Below are positions 1-9,176 of a stretch of DNA of 64,000 nucleotides, in pieces. Made by a program: the position numbers and the translations under genes. Each line of letters begins with the position of its first letter. Positions within the stretch are counted from its first letter, which is position 1. This DNA is from Hyphomicrobiales bacterium (GTDB taxonomy: Bacteria > Pseudomonadota > Alphaproteobacteria > Rhizobiales > Rhizobiaceae): the NCBI GenBank assembly GCA_900467745.1, contig UBQW01000025.1:171530-235529 (forward strand), read 5' to 3'. The notes under the pieces are model-generated. The model was not told the DNA's origin. It saw only the letters and a list, made by a program, of their open reading frames with translations, and did no database searches.

Positions 1-1964
1 CGGGTAACCGAGAACTGCTGGCCGACTTCTTCGAGCGTATGGTCGGTGTTCATGCCGATGCCGAAGCGCATGCGCAGAACGCGTTCTTCACGCGGGGTGA
101 GCGATGCCAGAACACGCGTCGTCGTTTCGCGCAGGTTCGCCTGGATGGCGGCGTCGATCGGCAGAAGCGCGTTCTTGTCCTCGATGAAATCGCCGAGGTG
201 CGAATCTTCTTCGTCACCGACAGGCGTTTCGAGCGAGATCGGCTCCTTGGCGATCTTCAGGACCTTGCGGACCTTCTCGAGCGGCATGGCGAGCTTTTCG
301 GCCAGCTCTTCCGGCGTCGGCTCGCGGCCGATCTCGTGCAGCATCTGGCGCGAGGTACGAACGATCTTGTTGATCGTTTCGATCATGTGCACCGGAATAC
401 GGATCGTGCGGGCCTGGTCGGCGATCGAGCGGGTGATCGCCTGACGGATCCACCACGTCGCATAGGTCGAGAACTTGTAACCACGACGGTATTCGAACTT
501 GTCGACCGCCTTCATCAGGCCGATGTTGCCTTCCTGAATGAGGTCGAGGAACTGCAGACCGCGGTTCGTGTATTTCTTGGCGATGGAGATGACGAGGCGA
601 AGATTCGCTTCGACCATTTCCTTCTTGGCGATACGCGCTTCGCGCTCGCCCTTCTGCACCATCGACACGATGCGGCGGAATTCGGCGATCGAGATGCCGG
701 TTTCCGTTGCAAGGTTCTGGATCTCCTGGCGGATGTCGCGGATCGTGGTGTTTTCGCCCTTGGCGAATTCCTTCCAGCCGCGTGCGGCCAGATTGGCGAT
801 CGACTTCATCCAGTTCGGATCGAGCTCGGCGCCCTGGTACTGTTCCAGGAACGAGTCGCGCTTGACGCCGTAGGATTCGGCCAGGCGCAACAGGCGGCCT
901 TCGTTTTGCATCAGTCGCTTGGAGATGTCGTAGAGCTGCTCGACGAGGGCGTCGACGCGGTTCTGGTTCAGCGACAGAGACTTCACCGCCTTGATGAGCT
1001 CATCCTTGAGCTCCTTGTAGCGGCGCTCCTGAGCGGAAGACAGCGTGCCGGTCGCAGCCAAACGCTGCTCGACCTGCTGGTCCTGCAGCTTGCGCAGCTT
1101 CTTGTAAGTCTCGGCGATGATGTCGAGCGTTTCCATGACCTGTGGGCGCAGTTCCGCTTCCATGGCGGCCAGCGACAGGTTGGATTCGTCCTCGTCTTCT
1201 TCTTCCTCTTCCGGAGGCAGGCCCTCGCCGCCGACATTGGTGATGTCGTCGTCGCCCGAACGGGTGCGGCGGGTCTTTTCCTTCTCTTCGGCGGCCTTGC
1301 GGTCGGCCTCGATCTTCTCCGGGCTCTGGAACTGCGGAGCAGCCTTTGCCTCGGGACCGGAATAGGTCGTTTCGAGATCGATGATCTCGCGCAGCAGCGT
1401 CGTGCCTTCGTTGAGTTCGTCGCGCCAGATGATGATCGCCTGGAAGGTCAGCGGGCTCTCACAGAGACCACCGATCATCGTTTCGCGGCCGGCCTCGATG
1501 CGCTTTGCAATGGCGATTTCGCCTTCGCGCGACAGAAGCTCCACCGAGCCCATTTCGCGCAGATACATGCGCACGGGGTCGTCGGTGCGGTCGGTCGGCT
1601 CTTTCTTCTTGGCGGTCGCAAGTGCGGTACCGCCGGAGGGAGCAAGCTCGCCGCCTTCGCTTTCGTCGTCGGAGCTGGAATCGTCGTCGCCGCCGTCGTT
1701 GCCACCGGCTTCCTCGGCTTCTTCATCCTCGATGACGTTGATGCCCATATCCGACAGCATCGACATCGTGTCTTCGATCTGTTCGGATGTCACTTCCTCG
1801 GACGGGAGAACGGCATTGAGCTCGTCCATCGTCACATAGCCGCGCTTCTTGGCGGCCTTGATCATTTTCTTGACCGCGTCATCGGAAAGATCGAGAAGAG
1901 GGCCGTCGGTACCGCCGTCGCGTTCGACTTCCGCTTCTTCGTTCTCTTTGACCTTCGTTGCCAT
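1..1964 (-). CDS. rpoD: RNA polymerase primary sigma factor RpoD (C-terminus cut by window edge)
   Basis: Housekeeping sigma-70 factor that directs core RNA polymerase to most vegetative promoters. The minus-strand reading frame runs open from an ATG at 1964 (MATKVKENEE) to the left edge, giving about 654 residues; rhizobial RpoD proteins are roughly 680-690 residues, so about 30 are missing. Visible parts are the N-terminal region 1.1, an acidic non-conserved stretch (poly D/S/E around residues 85-110), the core region 2 near residues 465-510 (DLIQEGNIGLMKAVDKF, then YATWWIRQAITR), and the start of region 4 (LTPREERVLRMRFGIG, near residue 620). In many bacteria rpoD directly follows dnaG; here recQ, kbl, tdh and a GFA gene lie between them. 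Confidence 0.97.
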   Translation of the reverse strand, partial: MATKVKENEEAEVERDGGTDGPLLDLSDDAVKKMIKAAKKRGYVTMDELNAVLPSEEVTSEQIEDTMSMLSDMGINVIEDEEAEEAGGNDGGDDDSSSDDESEGGELAPSGGTALATAKKKEPTDRTDDPVRMYLREMGSVELLSREGEIAIAKRIEAGRETMIGGLCESPLTFQAIIIWRDELNEGTTLLREIIDLETTYSGPEAKAAPQFQSPEKIEADRKAAEEKEKTRRTRSGDDDITNVGGEGLPPEEEEEDEDESNLSLAAMEAELRPQVMETLDIIAETYKKLRKLQDQQVEQRLAATGTLSSAQERRYKELKDELIKAVKSLSLNQNRVDALVEQLYDISKRLMQNEGRLLRLAESYGVKRDSFLEQYQGAELDPNWMKSIANLAARGWKEFAKGENTTIRDIRQEIQNLATETGISIAEFRRIVSMVQKGEREARIAKKEMVEANLRLVISIAKKYTNRGLQFLDLIQEGNIGLMKAVDKFEYRRGYKFSTYATWWIRQAITRSIADQARTIRIPVHMIETINKIVRTSRQMLHEIGREPTPEELAEKLAMPLEKVRKVLKIAKEPISLETPVGDEEDSHLGDFIEDKNALLPIDAAIQANLRETTTRVLASLTPREERVLRMRFGIGMNTDHTLEEVGQQFSVT

Positions 1965-2438
1965 GTATATCGTCGCCTTCCTGACGCTATTCAAACTCGC
2001 TGCGGTAAAACGGCCCTATCAAAGCCGGCGCGCCGCAAACGGCCGTCTCGAATCACCTGATCCCAGATAACGGGATGACATTTAATGCCTGATTAACCAC
2101 GATTGCCGGCGCCGGACGACAGAGTTCATATGTCACCAAATGTCCGGCCATGGTTGTGCGATCTGCCCTTGACCCAGTTCACCGCTATTCAAGTCGAACG
2201 GTGATTCCCACAATTTTAGTTCTCGTCAAGCTTTTCCAGCAAAAAAGCGCGAGAAAACTTGGAAAAGGCCTTATCCACAGGCCACAAGCCGCCGAAGCGG
2301 TTGCCAAGCATAGATAGGATGTCACCGCGGGAAGACAAGAGCGTGCCGCATTCTTCTGAAACGACCAGTTGTCGCACATATCCCGCACACCGCCTCGGCC
2401 CGACCTCCGTTCACGCGAGGCTCCAGCCAACCGACAGC
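1965..2438. other. Intergenic region upstream of rpoD
   Basis: This 474-base stretch separates rpoD from the GFA-family gene, both on the minus strand, so it should carry the rpoD promoter and leader. I see no convincing coding frame: a 91-codon minus-strand frame (2185-2460) is Arg/Cys rich, overlaps the GFA gene and looks like noise. A perfect DnaA-box-like 9-mer, TTATCCACA, sits at 2271-2279. I could not identify a confident -35/-10 pair. Confidence 0.5.
2271..2279 (+). promoter_or_regulatory. Single DnaA-box-like 9-mer TTATCCACA
   Basis: The sequence matches the classical DnaA box exactly. It lies in the rpoD upstream region about 310 bases from the rpoD start. A single box can occur by chance or may bind DnaA as a regulator; there is no origin-like cluster here. 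Confidence 0.35.
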
Positions 2439-2786
2439 CTAATGCGACTTGCCGTCCCAAGGCTGAATCTCGATCGTCGCGAGATCGACGGCAGGCACAC
2501 AGCGCAGATTGATGCAGGCCATCTCCGTCCCGTCAGGCATCTTGCCTTCGCTGAACGGCCCGACGCCGCAATTGCTGCAGAAGTGATGCTGGATCACATG
2601 GGTGTTGAATGTGTAGGTCGATAGTGCCTCGCGCGGCGTCTTCAGGCTGAACTTGTCGCGCGGCACGAAAGCGAGCAAGCCGCCGCGCCGCCGGCAGAGC
2701 GAACAATTGCAGTCGATCGCCGACGTAAAGTCGCCCTCGACATCGAAAGCGATCTGGCCGCAGTGGCAGCTTCCTTCATAGTTCAT
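2439..2786 (-). CDS. GFA/CENP-V family zinc-binding protein
   Basis: A 115-residue protein with the cysteine pattern of the glutathione-dependent formaldehyde-activating enzyme (GFA/CENP-V) fold: C7 and C9 (SCHCG), C26, C28 and C31 (DCNCSLC), and C70 and C73 (FCSNCG), which normally bind two zinc ions. Its length is typical for the small stand-alone family. The true substrate of most such proteins is unknown, so the name formaldehyde-activating should not be taken as function. The start ATG has a strong GGAGGAG ribosome site and lies 15 bases after the tdh stop, so it is probably translated from the kbl-tdh transcript. Confidence 0.85.
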   Translation of the reverse strand: MNYEGSCHCGQIAFDVEGDFTSAIDCNCSLCRRRGGLLAFVPRDKFSLKTPREALSTYTFNTHVIQHHFCSNCGVGPFSEGKMPDGTEMACINLRCVPAVDLATIEIQPWDGKSH

Positions 2787-2801
2787 GTCATTCTCCTCCC
2801 A

Positions 2802-3836
2802 TTACCAGTCCATCACCACCTTGCCTGAGTTGCCCGACCGCATCGCCTCGAAGCCCTCGCGGAAATCGTCGATGCCGATGCGGTGGGTAATCACAGGCGC
2901 AAGGTCCAGCCCGCCCTGCACGAAGGCGATCATCTTGTACCAGGTCTCGAACATCTCGCGTCCGTAGATGCCCTTCAAATTGAGCATCTTGAAGATCACC
3001 TTGTTCCAGTCGATCTCGAAACCGGCGGGCGCGATGCCGAGAATGGCGATCTTGCCGCCATTGTTCATCTTGTCGATCATGTCGCGAAAGGCGGGTGCCG
3101 CCCCCGACATTTCCAGACCGACATCGAAGCCCTCGGTCATCCCTATCGAGGTCATCACGTCGGAGAGGTTCTCCTTCGACGCATCGACGACATGATCGAT
3201 GCCAAGCTTGCGGGCAAGATCGAGCCGATGCGGATTGATATCGGTGATCACGACCTTGCGCGCTCCCGATCGCTTTGCGACCAGCGCCCCCATGATGCCG
3301 ATCGGACCCGCGCCGGTGACCAGCACGTCCTCGCCGACGAGATCGAAAGACAGCGCCGTATGGACCGCATTGCCGAACGGATCGAAGATCGCCGCGATCT
3401 CATCGGGAATATCATCGGGGATCGGCACGACATTGGCTTCCGGAATGCAGACGAATTCGCCGAAGGAACCCGGACGGTTGACGCCGACGCCCAGCGTATT
3501 GCGGCAGAGGTGCCCGCGCCCGGCGCGGCAGTTGCGGCACTTGCCGCAGACAATATGCCCCTCGCCCGACACCCGCTCGCCGACATGATACTTGGTGACC
3601 GCCGAGCCGACCTCGGCGATCACGCCGCAGAACTCATGCCCGACCACCATCGGCACCGGAATGGTCTTCTGCGCCCACTGGTCCCAGTTCCAGATATGCA
3701 CGTCCGTGCCGCAGATCGCCGATTTCCTGACCTTGATCAGCACATCGTTCGGCCCGACCTCGGGCACCGGCACCTGCTCCATCCACAGCCCGACCTCGGC
3801 CTTCGACTTCACCAGCGCCTTCATCATGTTCGACAT
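2802..3836 (-). CDS. tdh: L-threonine 3-dehydrogenase
   Basis: Zinc- and NAD-dependent medium-chain dehydrogenase that oxidises L-threonine to 2-amino-3-ketobutyrate, the first step of threonine conversion to glycine and acetyl-CoA. The 344-residue product closely follows E. coli Tdh from memory: catalytic-zinc Cys42 in AICGTDVHIWNWD, VGHE after it, the structural-zinc cluster CGKCRNCRAGRGHLC, the Rossmann loop GAGPIGIMGA, and the Tdh-specific stretch GIYGREMFETWYKM. The partner kbl lies just upstream on the same strand, separated by a mosaic repeat. Starts at MSNMMKAL; the internal ATGs are possible alternatives. Confidence 0.96.
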   Translation of the reverse strand: MSNMMKALVKSKAEVGLWMEQVPVPEVGPNDVLIKVRKSAICGTDVHIWNWDQWAQKTIPVPMVVGHEFCGVIAEVGSAVTKYHVGERVSGEGHIVCGKCRNCRAGRGHLCRNTLGVGVNRPGSFGEFVCIPEANVVPIPDDIPDEIAAIFDPFGNAVHTALSFDLVGEDVLVTGAGPIGIMGALVAKRSGARKVVITDINPHRLDLARKLGIDHVVDASKENLSDVMTSIGMTEGFDVGLEMSGAAPAFRDMIDKMNNGGKIAILGIAPAGFEIDWNKVIFKMLNLKGIYGREMFETWYKMIAFVQGGLDLAPVITHRIGIDDFREGFEAMRSGNSGKVVMDW

Positions 3837-3860
3837 TCAATTCCTCCCAATTGCCGCCGC

Positions 3861-4021
3861 TCCCCCTTCTCCCCACCGGGGAGAAGGTACCCGTCAGGGC
3901 GGATGAGGGGCCACACGGCACACCTTAACCAGTTTCTCGCCCTTAGCTTTCGCTCAGAGCCTCGCTACGCTCGCCCCCTCATCTGTCCTTCGGACATCTT
4001 CTCCCCGCGGGGGAGAAGAGG
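3861..4021. repeat. RIME-like intergenic mosaic repeat between kbl and tdh
   Basis: Two short palindromic units face each other. The left unit (3861-3910) has the hairpin TTCTCCCC-acc-GGGGAGAA followed by a GGATGAGGGG tail. The right unit (about 3973-4021) has a CCCCCTCATC head, a small hairpin TGTCCTTCGGACA, then a hairpin CTTCTCCCC-gcg-GGGGAGAAG. This architecture, and the motif pairing of GATGAGGGG with GGGGAGAAG, is what I know from abundant Rhizobium intergenic mosaic elements (RIME). It occupies nearly the whole gap between kbl and tdh. It may act as an mRNA-stabilising or processing hairpin set within the operon; that is inference. Confidence 0.75.
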
Positions 4022-4036
4022 AAACGAGCCGCAGCC

Positions 4037-5224
4037 TCAAATCACACCCAACTCCCGCCCAGCCTCGGCAAATGCCTCAATCGCCCGCTCGACATCCTCG
4101 ACCGAATGCGCCGCCGACATCTGCGTACGGATGCGCGCCTGCCCCTTGGGAACCACGGGGAAGGAGAAGCCGATGACATAGACCCCCTTCTTCAGCATCA
4201 GCGCCGCCATATCCTGCGCCAGCTTCGCATCACCCAGCATGACGGGAATGATCGGATGCCCCTCGCCCGCCAGCGTAAAGCCGAGTTTGGTCATCTCCGA
4301 GCGAAACAGATCCGCATTGGCCGACAACCGCGCCCGCAGTGCATCGCCATGATCGATCAGGTCGAACACCTTCAGTGACGCCGCCGCGATGACAGGCGCC
4401 AGCGTATTTGAAAACAGATAGGGTCGCGACCGCTGCCGCAGCCACTCCACCACCTCAGCCTTCGCCGACGTATAGCCGCCCGAAGCGCCACCCAGCGCCT
4501 TGCCGAGCGTGCCGGTGATGATATCGACTCTGCCTTCGACGCCGCAATGCTCGGCCGAACCGCGCCCATGCTTCCCGACAAAACCGACCGCATGGCTGTC
4601 GTCCACCATGACCATCGCGCTATACTTCTCGGCGAGATCGCAGACACCCTTGAGATTGGCGATGATCCCATCCATCGAAAACACGCCATCGGTGGCAATC
4701 AGCTTGAACCGGCTGCCCTCGGCCTTCTTCAACTCCTCCTCGAGCGCCGCCATATCGTTATTGGCGTAGCGGAAACGCTTGGCCTTCGAGAGACGCACGC
4801 CGTCGATGATCGAGGCATGGTTCAGCGCATCCGAGATGATTGCATCCTCTTCGCCAAGCAGCGTCTCAAACAAGCCGCCATTGGCATCGAAGCAGGAGGA
4901 GTAAAGGATCGTATCCTCCATCCCGAGAAACGACGAAATCCTGGCCTCAAGCTGCTTGTGCTCCTCCTGCGTACCGCAGATGAAACGCACGGACGCCATC
5001 CCATAGCCATAGCGATCAAGCGCCTTCTTCCCGGCTTCCGCCAGCTCCGCGTTGTCTGCAAGGCCGAGATAATTGTTGGCGCAGAAATTCAGCACCCGCT
5101 CGCCGGATGAAATCGCGATCTCGCCGGCCTGTTTCGAAGTGATGACACGCTCCGCCTTGTAAAGCCCGGCCTCCTTCAGGCCGGCAAGCTCGGTGCGCAA
5201 ATGGGAGAGGAACTGCGAGGTCAT
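4037..5224 (-). CDS. kbl: Glycine C-acetyltransferase (2-amino-3-ketobutyrate CoA ligase)
   Basis: PLP enzyme of the alpha-oxoamine synthase family that cleaves 2-amino-3-ketobutyrate with CoA to glycine and acetyl-CoA, the step after Tdh. The 395-residue product contains the family hallmarks NFCANNYLGLADN, YGYGMASVRFICGTQ, the DDSHAVGFVG motif and the PLP-lysine region ITGTLGKALGGASGGY. I chose the ATG at 5224 (MTSQFLSHLRTEL) rather than one 33 bases upstream because AAGAAGG sits at good spacing before it and it matches family N-termini. The kbl-tdh order is the usual threonine-degradation pair. Confidence 0.96.
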   Translation of the reverse strand: MTSQFLSHLRTELAGLKEAGLYKAERVITSKQAGEIAISSGERVLNFCANNYLGLADNAELAEAGKKALDRYGYGMASVRFICGTQEEHKQLEARISSFLGMEDTILYSSCFDANGGLFETLLGEEDAIISDALNHASIIDGVRLSKAKRFRYANNDMAALEEELKKAEGSRFKLIATDGVFSMDGIIANLKGVCDLAEKYSAMVMVDDSHAVGFVGKHGRGSAEHCGVEGRVDIITGTLGKALGGASGGYTSAKAEVVEWLRQRSRPYLFSNTLAPVIAAASLKVFDLIDHGDALRARLSANADLFRSEMTKLGFTLAGEGHPIIPVMLGDAKLAQDMAALMLKKGVYVIGFSFPVVPKGQARIRTQMSAAHSVEDVERAIEAFAEAGRELGVI

Positions 5225-5316
5225 TGGTGGCCCTTCTTTGAGACTTCCCGATGCCATCGCACTAGCACATCAGCATCCGTTTGTCTTGGCGAGACCAAAG
5301 CCGATCCATCACCGGA

Positions 5317-7173
5317 TCACCCGTCAAACCCCAAAATCACCTCCAGAAACGCATCCCCATATCGCTCCAGCTTCGACTGCCCGACGCCGGAAATGCCGAG
5401 CAGTTCCTTGTGCGTGCGCGGCCGCTCGGTGGCGAATGCGATGAGCGTCGTGTCGGGGAAGACGACGTAGGGTGGGACGCTCAGCGAGCGGGCGATCGCG
5501 GTGCGCTCGGCGCGCAGCGCCTCGAAAAGCGCGTCGTCGGAGCCTGAGAGAACCGAGCGCCGTTCGGCCTGCGCCGCCCTCTTCGGCCGGCGCTCGGAGG
5601 CCGGGCGGTCCTTGCGGAAGAACACCTCGCGCTCGCGCTTGAACACGGCGCGCGCGCCCTCCTCCAGCTTCAGTGCGCCGAAAGCGCCGTGATCGACACG
5701 CACCAGCCCCATCGCCAAGAGCTGCCGGAACACGGATTGCCAGGTGCGCGCGGCGATATCCTTGCCCGCGCCGAAAACCGGCATTTCGGTGTGGCCGAAG
5801 CGCTCGGTCTTTTCGTTGACATTGCCGATCAGGACATCGACCACATGCCCCGTGCCAAAACGCTCGCCCGTGCGATAGATCGCCGCCAGCGCCTTGATCG
5901 CGGCATCCGTCCCATCCCAGGTCTCCACCGGCTTCAGGCAGGTGTCGCAGCCGCCGCAATTGCCGGCATGGCTCTCGCCGAAATGCGACAGAATCGCCTG
6001 CCGTCGGCACGACGCCGTCTCGCAGATGGCAAGCAGCGCGTTGAGCTTGGAGCGTTCCACCCGCTTGATCTCGTCGGCGGCACCACCTTCATCGATCATC
6101 CGCCCGCGCTGGATCACGTCGGCCATGCCATAGGCCATCCAAACCTCGGAGGGCAGACCGTCGCGCCCCGCACGGCCGGTCTCCTGATAGTAGGCCTCGA
6201 CGGAACCGGGCAGGTCGAGATGCGCGACATAGCGCACGTTCGGCTTGTCAATCCCCATGCCGAAGGCGACGGTGGCGACGAGGCAGAGATCCTCGTCCTT
6301 GAGGAAGGCATCCTGGTTGGCGTCGCGCACGGCGCGGTCCATACCGGCATGATAGGCAAGCGCTCGGATACCCTGGCCGTTCAGCCACTCGGCCGTATCC
6401 TCGACCTTGGCGCGCGACAGGCAGTAGACGATGCCGCTATTGCCCTTGTGACCGGCGAGAAACCGCAGAAGCTGCTGGCGCGGCTGGTCGCGCTCGACGA
6501 TTTCGTAGCTGATGTTCGGCCGGTCGAAGCTTGTAGTGAAGATCTTCGCGCCGTTGAGCCCCAGGCGCGCGGCGATATCGTCGCGCGTATGCGGATCGGC
6601 GGTCGCCGTCAGCGCGATACGGGGAACGCCGGGATAGTGCTCGCCGAGCTTGCCGAGTTCGCGATACTCCGGCCGGAAGTCGTGTCCCCATTGCGAGACG
6701 CAATGGGCCTCATCGATGGCGAACAGCGCGATCTTCGAATTGCCGATGATGTCGCGGAACCCCTCCATGAGGATGCGCTCCGGCGTCACGTAAAGCAGAT
6801 CGAGATTTCCCGACGAGATCGCCCGGCGAACCTCGACATATTCCTCGCGCGTCAGCGACGAGTTGAGCGCGGCCGCCCGAATACCGAGCTGCTTCATCGC
6901 CTCCACCTGGTCGCGCATCAGCGCGATCAGCGGCGAGACGACGATGCCGACGCCATCGCGGCAGAGCGCGGGGATCTGGAAGCAGAGCGATTTGCCGGCG
7001 CCCGTCGGAAACAAGACCAGCGCATCGCCGCCATCGACCACATGCTCGACCACCGCCTGCTGCTTGCCGCGAAAGGCCGGGTAGCCATAGACGTGGTTGA
7101 GAATGCCGAGCGGCGTGCGCTCGGCGCCAAACAGCGCGTCACCCGCCGAAAACCGTGTATCAGCCACGTCCAT
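5317..7173 (-). CDS. recQ: ATP-dependent DNA helicase RecQ
   Basis: Superfamily 2 3'-5' helicase used in recombinational repair. The 618-residue protein shows helicase motif 0 (GYPAFRGKQQ), Walker A FPTGAGKSLCF, the DEAH box in FAIDEAHCVSQWGHDFRPEY, motif VI (YYQETGRAGRDGLPSE), the RQC zinc-binding cysteines in the CRRQAILSHFGE...CGGCDTC stretch, and a C-terminal HRDC domain ending in ISGVGQSKLERYG. Its ATG overlaps the dnaG stop by one base (TGATG), so the two are translationally coupled. Confidence 0.97.
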   Translation of the reverse strand: MDVADTRFSAGDALFGAERTPLGILNHVYGYPAFRGKQQAVVEHVVDGGDALVLFPTGAGKSLCFQIPALCRDGVGIVVSPLIALMRDQVEAMKQLGIRAAALNSSLTREEYVEVRRAISSGNLDLLYVTPERILMEGFRDIIGNSKIALFAIDEAHCVSQWGHDFRPEYRELGKLGEHYPGVPRIALTATADPHTRDDIAARLGLNGAKIFTTSFDRPNISYEIVERDQPRQQLLRFLAGHKGNSGIVYCLSRAKVEDTAEWLNGQGIRALAYHAGMDRAVRDANQDAFLKDEDLCLVATVAFGMGIDKPNVRYVAHLDLPGSVEAYYQETGRAGRDGLPSEVWMAYGMADVIQRGRMIDEGGAADEIKRVERSKLNALLAICETASCRRQAILSHFGESHAGNCGGCDTCLKPVETWDGTDAAIKALAAIYRTGERFGTGHVVDVLIGNVNEKTERFGHTEMPVFGAGKDIAARTWQSVFRQLLAMGLVRVDHGAFGALKLEEGARAVFKREREVFFRKDRPASERRPKRAAQAERRSVLSGSDDALFEALRAERTAIARSLSVPPYVVFPDTTLIAFATERPRTHKELLGISGVGQSKLERYGDAFLEVILGFDG

Positions 7174-9176
7174 CAATGGCTCGCAGCCCCTTTGACGCGA
7201 CCGGAGAGCACGCCGAAGCCATCGATGATCGCTTCCTGGTTCTCAAGCCGCAGTCCCTCGAAGTGAACCTCCTGCAGCGCCCGCATCAGCTGGTCGATCA
7301 CCTCTTCATTGCCGCTTTCGGTGGCCTCGGCGATCTCTTTTTCCAGCTCGATCTTCTGCCAGCGCAGCGCCTTGGAGCGCTTGTGGAAGGCAAGCGCCTG
7401 GCGATAGCCCTCGCGCGCATCCTCCATCGCCGCCTGCTCGGTGGCGATCCACAGCCGCGCATTGCGGATCTGCTGCTCCAGCGTCTGGATCAGCCCGCCG
7501 AAGCCCTGCTCTTCCAGCCGCTCGACCAGATAATCGCGTGTCAGGTGCGGACCGGCGACAGCCGCCGCGGCCCCGAGCATGCCCGACCAGAGCCGCTGCA
7601 GCTCGCGGCTGTCGTAATCGATCGAGGCGATCTCGTCATATTCGTCCTGCATCAGCGCCGGATGGTTGACGACGGTCAGCGCCAAGACGCTCTCGCGCAG
7701 CGCGGGCGTCTCCTGATGGCCGCGCACCAGCCCGGAGCGAGCCAGCCGATCCGAAATGCCGCCGCCGGAAACACGAGCGCCGCGCGGGCCATCGTTTCCG
7801 CGTCCGCGGCCCTGCCCACCGCCACGCTCGAAGCCGCCGCGATCGAAGTTGCGCCGCTCGCCGCCGTCGCGGTTCTGGAACTGCGGCCGGAAGAAGCCAT
7901 TCAGCCGGTCACGCATGTCCTGCTGGTAGTGCCGGCGCACGTCTTCGTCAGCAATGACGGCGACCAGCTGCCTCAGCCGCGCCTCGAGCTCGGCCTTCGC
8001 CTCCGGCGTCTCGAACGAGCCGGTCTTCAACTCGCGGCCCCAGATCATCTCGGCCAGCGGCTTGGCTTGGCTCATCACCTTGTCGAACGGCGCCCGCCCC
8101 TCGTTGCGCACGAGATCGTCGGGATCCTTGCCGTCGGGCAGAAGCGCGAAACGCACGGTGCGGCCGGGCTTGATATGCGGCAGCGCCAGATCGGCCGCAC
8201 GGTTGGCGGCGCGGATGCCGGCGCCGTCGCCGTCGAAGCACAACACCGGCTGCGGCGTCATCTTCCAGAGCAGTTCCAGCTGGTTTTCGGTGAGCGCTGT
8301 GCCGAGCGGGGCGACCGCGTTCTCGACGCCTGCCTGATAGAGCGCGATCACATCCATATAGCCTTCGACGGCGATGATCGTGCCTTCGCCATTGGCGCCC
8401 TGTGTCGAGCGCCGCGCGCGGGCGAAGTTGTAGAGCACGTTGCCCTTGTGGAAGAGCTCCGTCTCGTTGGAATTGAGATACTTGGCCGGCGCGTCCGGCG
8501 ACATGGCGCGGCCACCGAAGGCGATCACCTTCTCGCGCGACGACAAGATCGGAAACATGATGCGGTCGCGGAAGCGATCGTAGGAAACAGGTATCTCCGG
8601 TCCGTGCACGACCAGCCCGCAGGCCTCGATCTGCTCCTTCGACGCGCCCTTGCCCGCCAGATGTTCCTTCAGCGCATTGCGGCTATCGGGCGCAAAGCCG
8701 AGACGGAAGGTTTCGATCGTGCGCCCCGTCAGCCCACGGTCGCGCAGATAGGCGCGGGCGCGGGCGCCGTTCGCCGTCTGCAGCTGGTCCTGGAAGAACT
8801 GCGTCGCCATCTCCATCACGTCGAGAAGCGTCGTTCGCTCCTTCTCGCGCTTCTCCATGGCCGGATCGGCGACGGGCATCGCGACGCCAGCCATGTCGGC
8901 GATCGTCTGCACCGCCTCGGGAAAGCTCAAGCCTTCGAGCTCGGTCAGGAAGCGGAAATGGTCGCCGGTCACGCCACAGCCGAAGCAATGATAGCGGCCC
9001 TTGCGGTCCTCGCAGTGAAAGCTCGGCGACTTCTCGCCGTGAAACGGGCAGCACGCCCAGTAATCGGCGCGCGATACGTTGGTCTTGCGCTTGTCCCAGC
9101 TCACACGGCGGCCGATCACGTCCGAAATCAGGACGCGGTCGCGTATCTCGTCGAGAAAGGAGTTTGAAAAGCGCAT
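7173..9176 (-). CDS. dnaG: DNA primase DnaG
   Basis: Synthesises RNA primers at the replication fork. The 667-residue protein has the N-terminal CHC2 zinc finger (CPFHGEKSPSFH then YHCFGCGVTGD), the TOPRIM catalytic domain (IAVEGYMDVIAL; CFDGDGAG), an RGG-like glycine/arginine-rich linker (FERGGGQGRGRG) and a C-terminal helicase-interacting region. I chose the ATG at 9176 (MRFSNSFLDEIRDRV) because this is the conserved primase N-terminus; the frame extends 17 codons further upstream without homology. It is followed directly by recQ rather than rpoD. Confidence 0.97.
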   Translation of the reverse strand: MRFSNSFLDEIRDRVLISDVIGRRVSWDKRKTNVSRADYWACCPFHGEKSPSFHCEDRKGRYHCFGCGVTGDHFRFLTELEGLSFPEAVQTIADMAGVAMPVADPAMEKREKERTTLLDVMEMATQFFQDQLQTANGARARAYLRDRGLTGRTIETFRLGFAPDSRNALKEHLAGKGASKEQIEACGLVVHGPEIPVSYDRFRDRIMFPILSSREKVIAFGGRAMSPDAPAKYLNSNETELFHKGNVLYNFARARRSTQGANGEGTIIAVEGYMDVIALYQAGVENAVAPLGTALTENQLELLWKMTPQPVLCFDGDGAGIRAANRAADLALPHIKPGRTVRFALLPDGKDPDDLVRNEGRAPFDKVMSQAKPLAEMIWGRELKTGSFETPEAKAELEARLRQLVAVIADEDVRRHYQQDMRDRLNGFFRPQFQNRDGGERRNFDRGGFERGGGQGRGRGNDGPRGARVSGGGISDRLARSGLVRGHQETPALRESVLALTVVNHPALMQDEYDEIASIDYDSRELQRLWSGMLGAAAAVAGPHLTRDYLVERLEEQGFGGLIQTLEQQIRNARLWIATEQAAMEDAREGYRQALAFHKRSKALRWQKIELEKEIAEATESGNEEVIDQLMRALQEVHFEGLRLENQEAIIDGFGVLSGRVKGAASH

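Noticed and set aside
39..2060. A 673-codon plus-strand open frame opposite rpoD
   Set aside because: It is the antisense shadow of rpoD in GC-rich DNA: rich in His/Asp/Arg/Leu without recognisable domains, and the minus frame has clear sigma-70 regions.
2185..2460. A 91-codon minus-strand frame upstream of rpoD
   Set aside because: Overlaps the GFA gene in another frame, has no ribosome site and an improbable Arg/Cys-rich composition.
2883..4181. A 432-codon plus-strand frame across tdh and the mosaic repeat
   Set aside because: It runs through the tdh gene and the RIME-like repeat on the opposite strand. No domain or ribosome site supports it.
5689..9167. Two long plus-strand frames opposite recQ and dnaG
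   Set aside because: Both are antisense shadows with His/Arg/Leu-rich composition; recQ and dnaG are certain on the minus strand.
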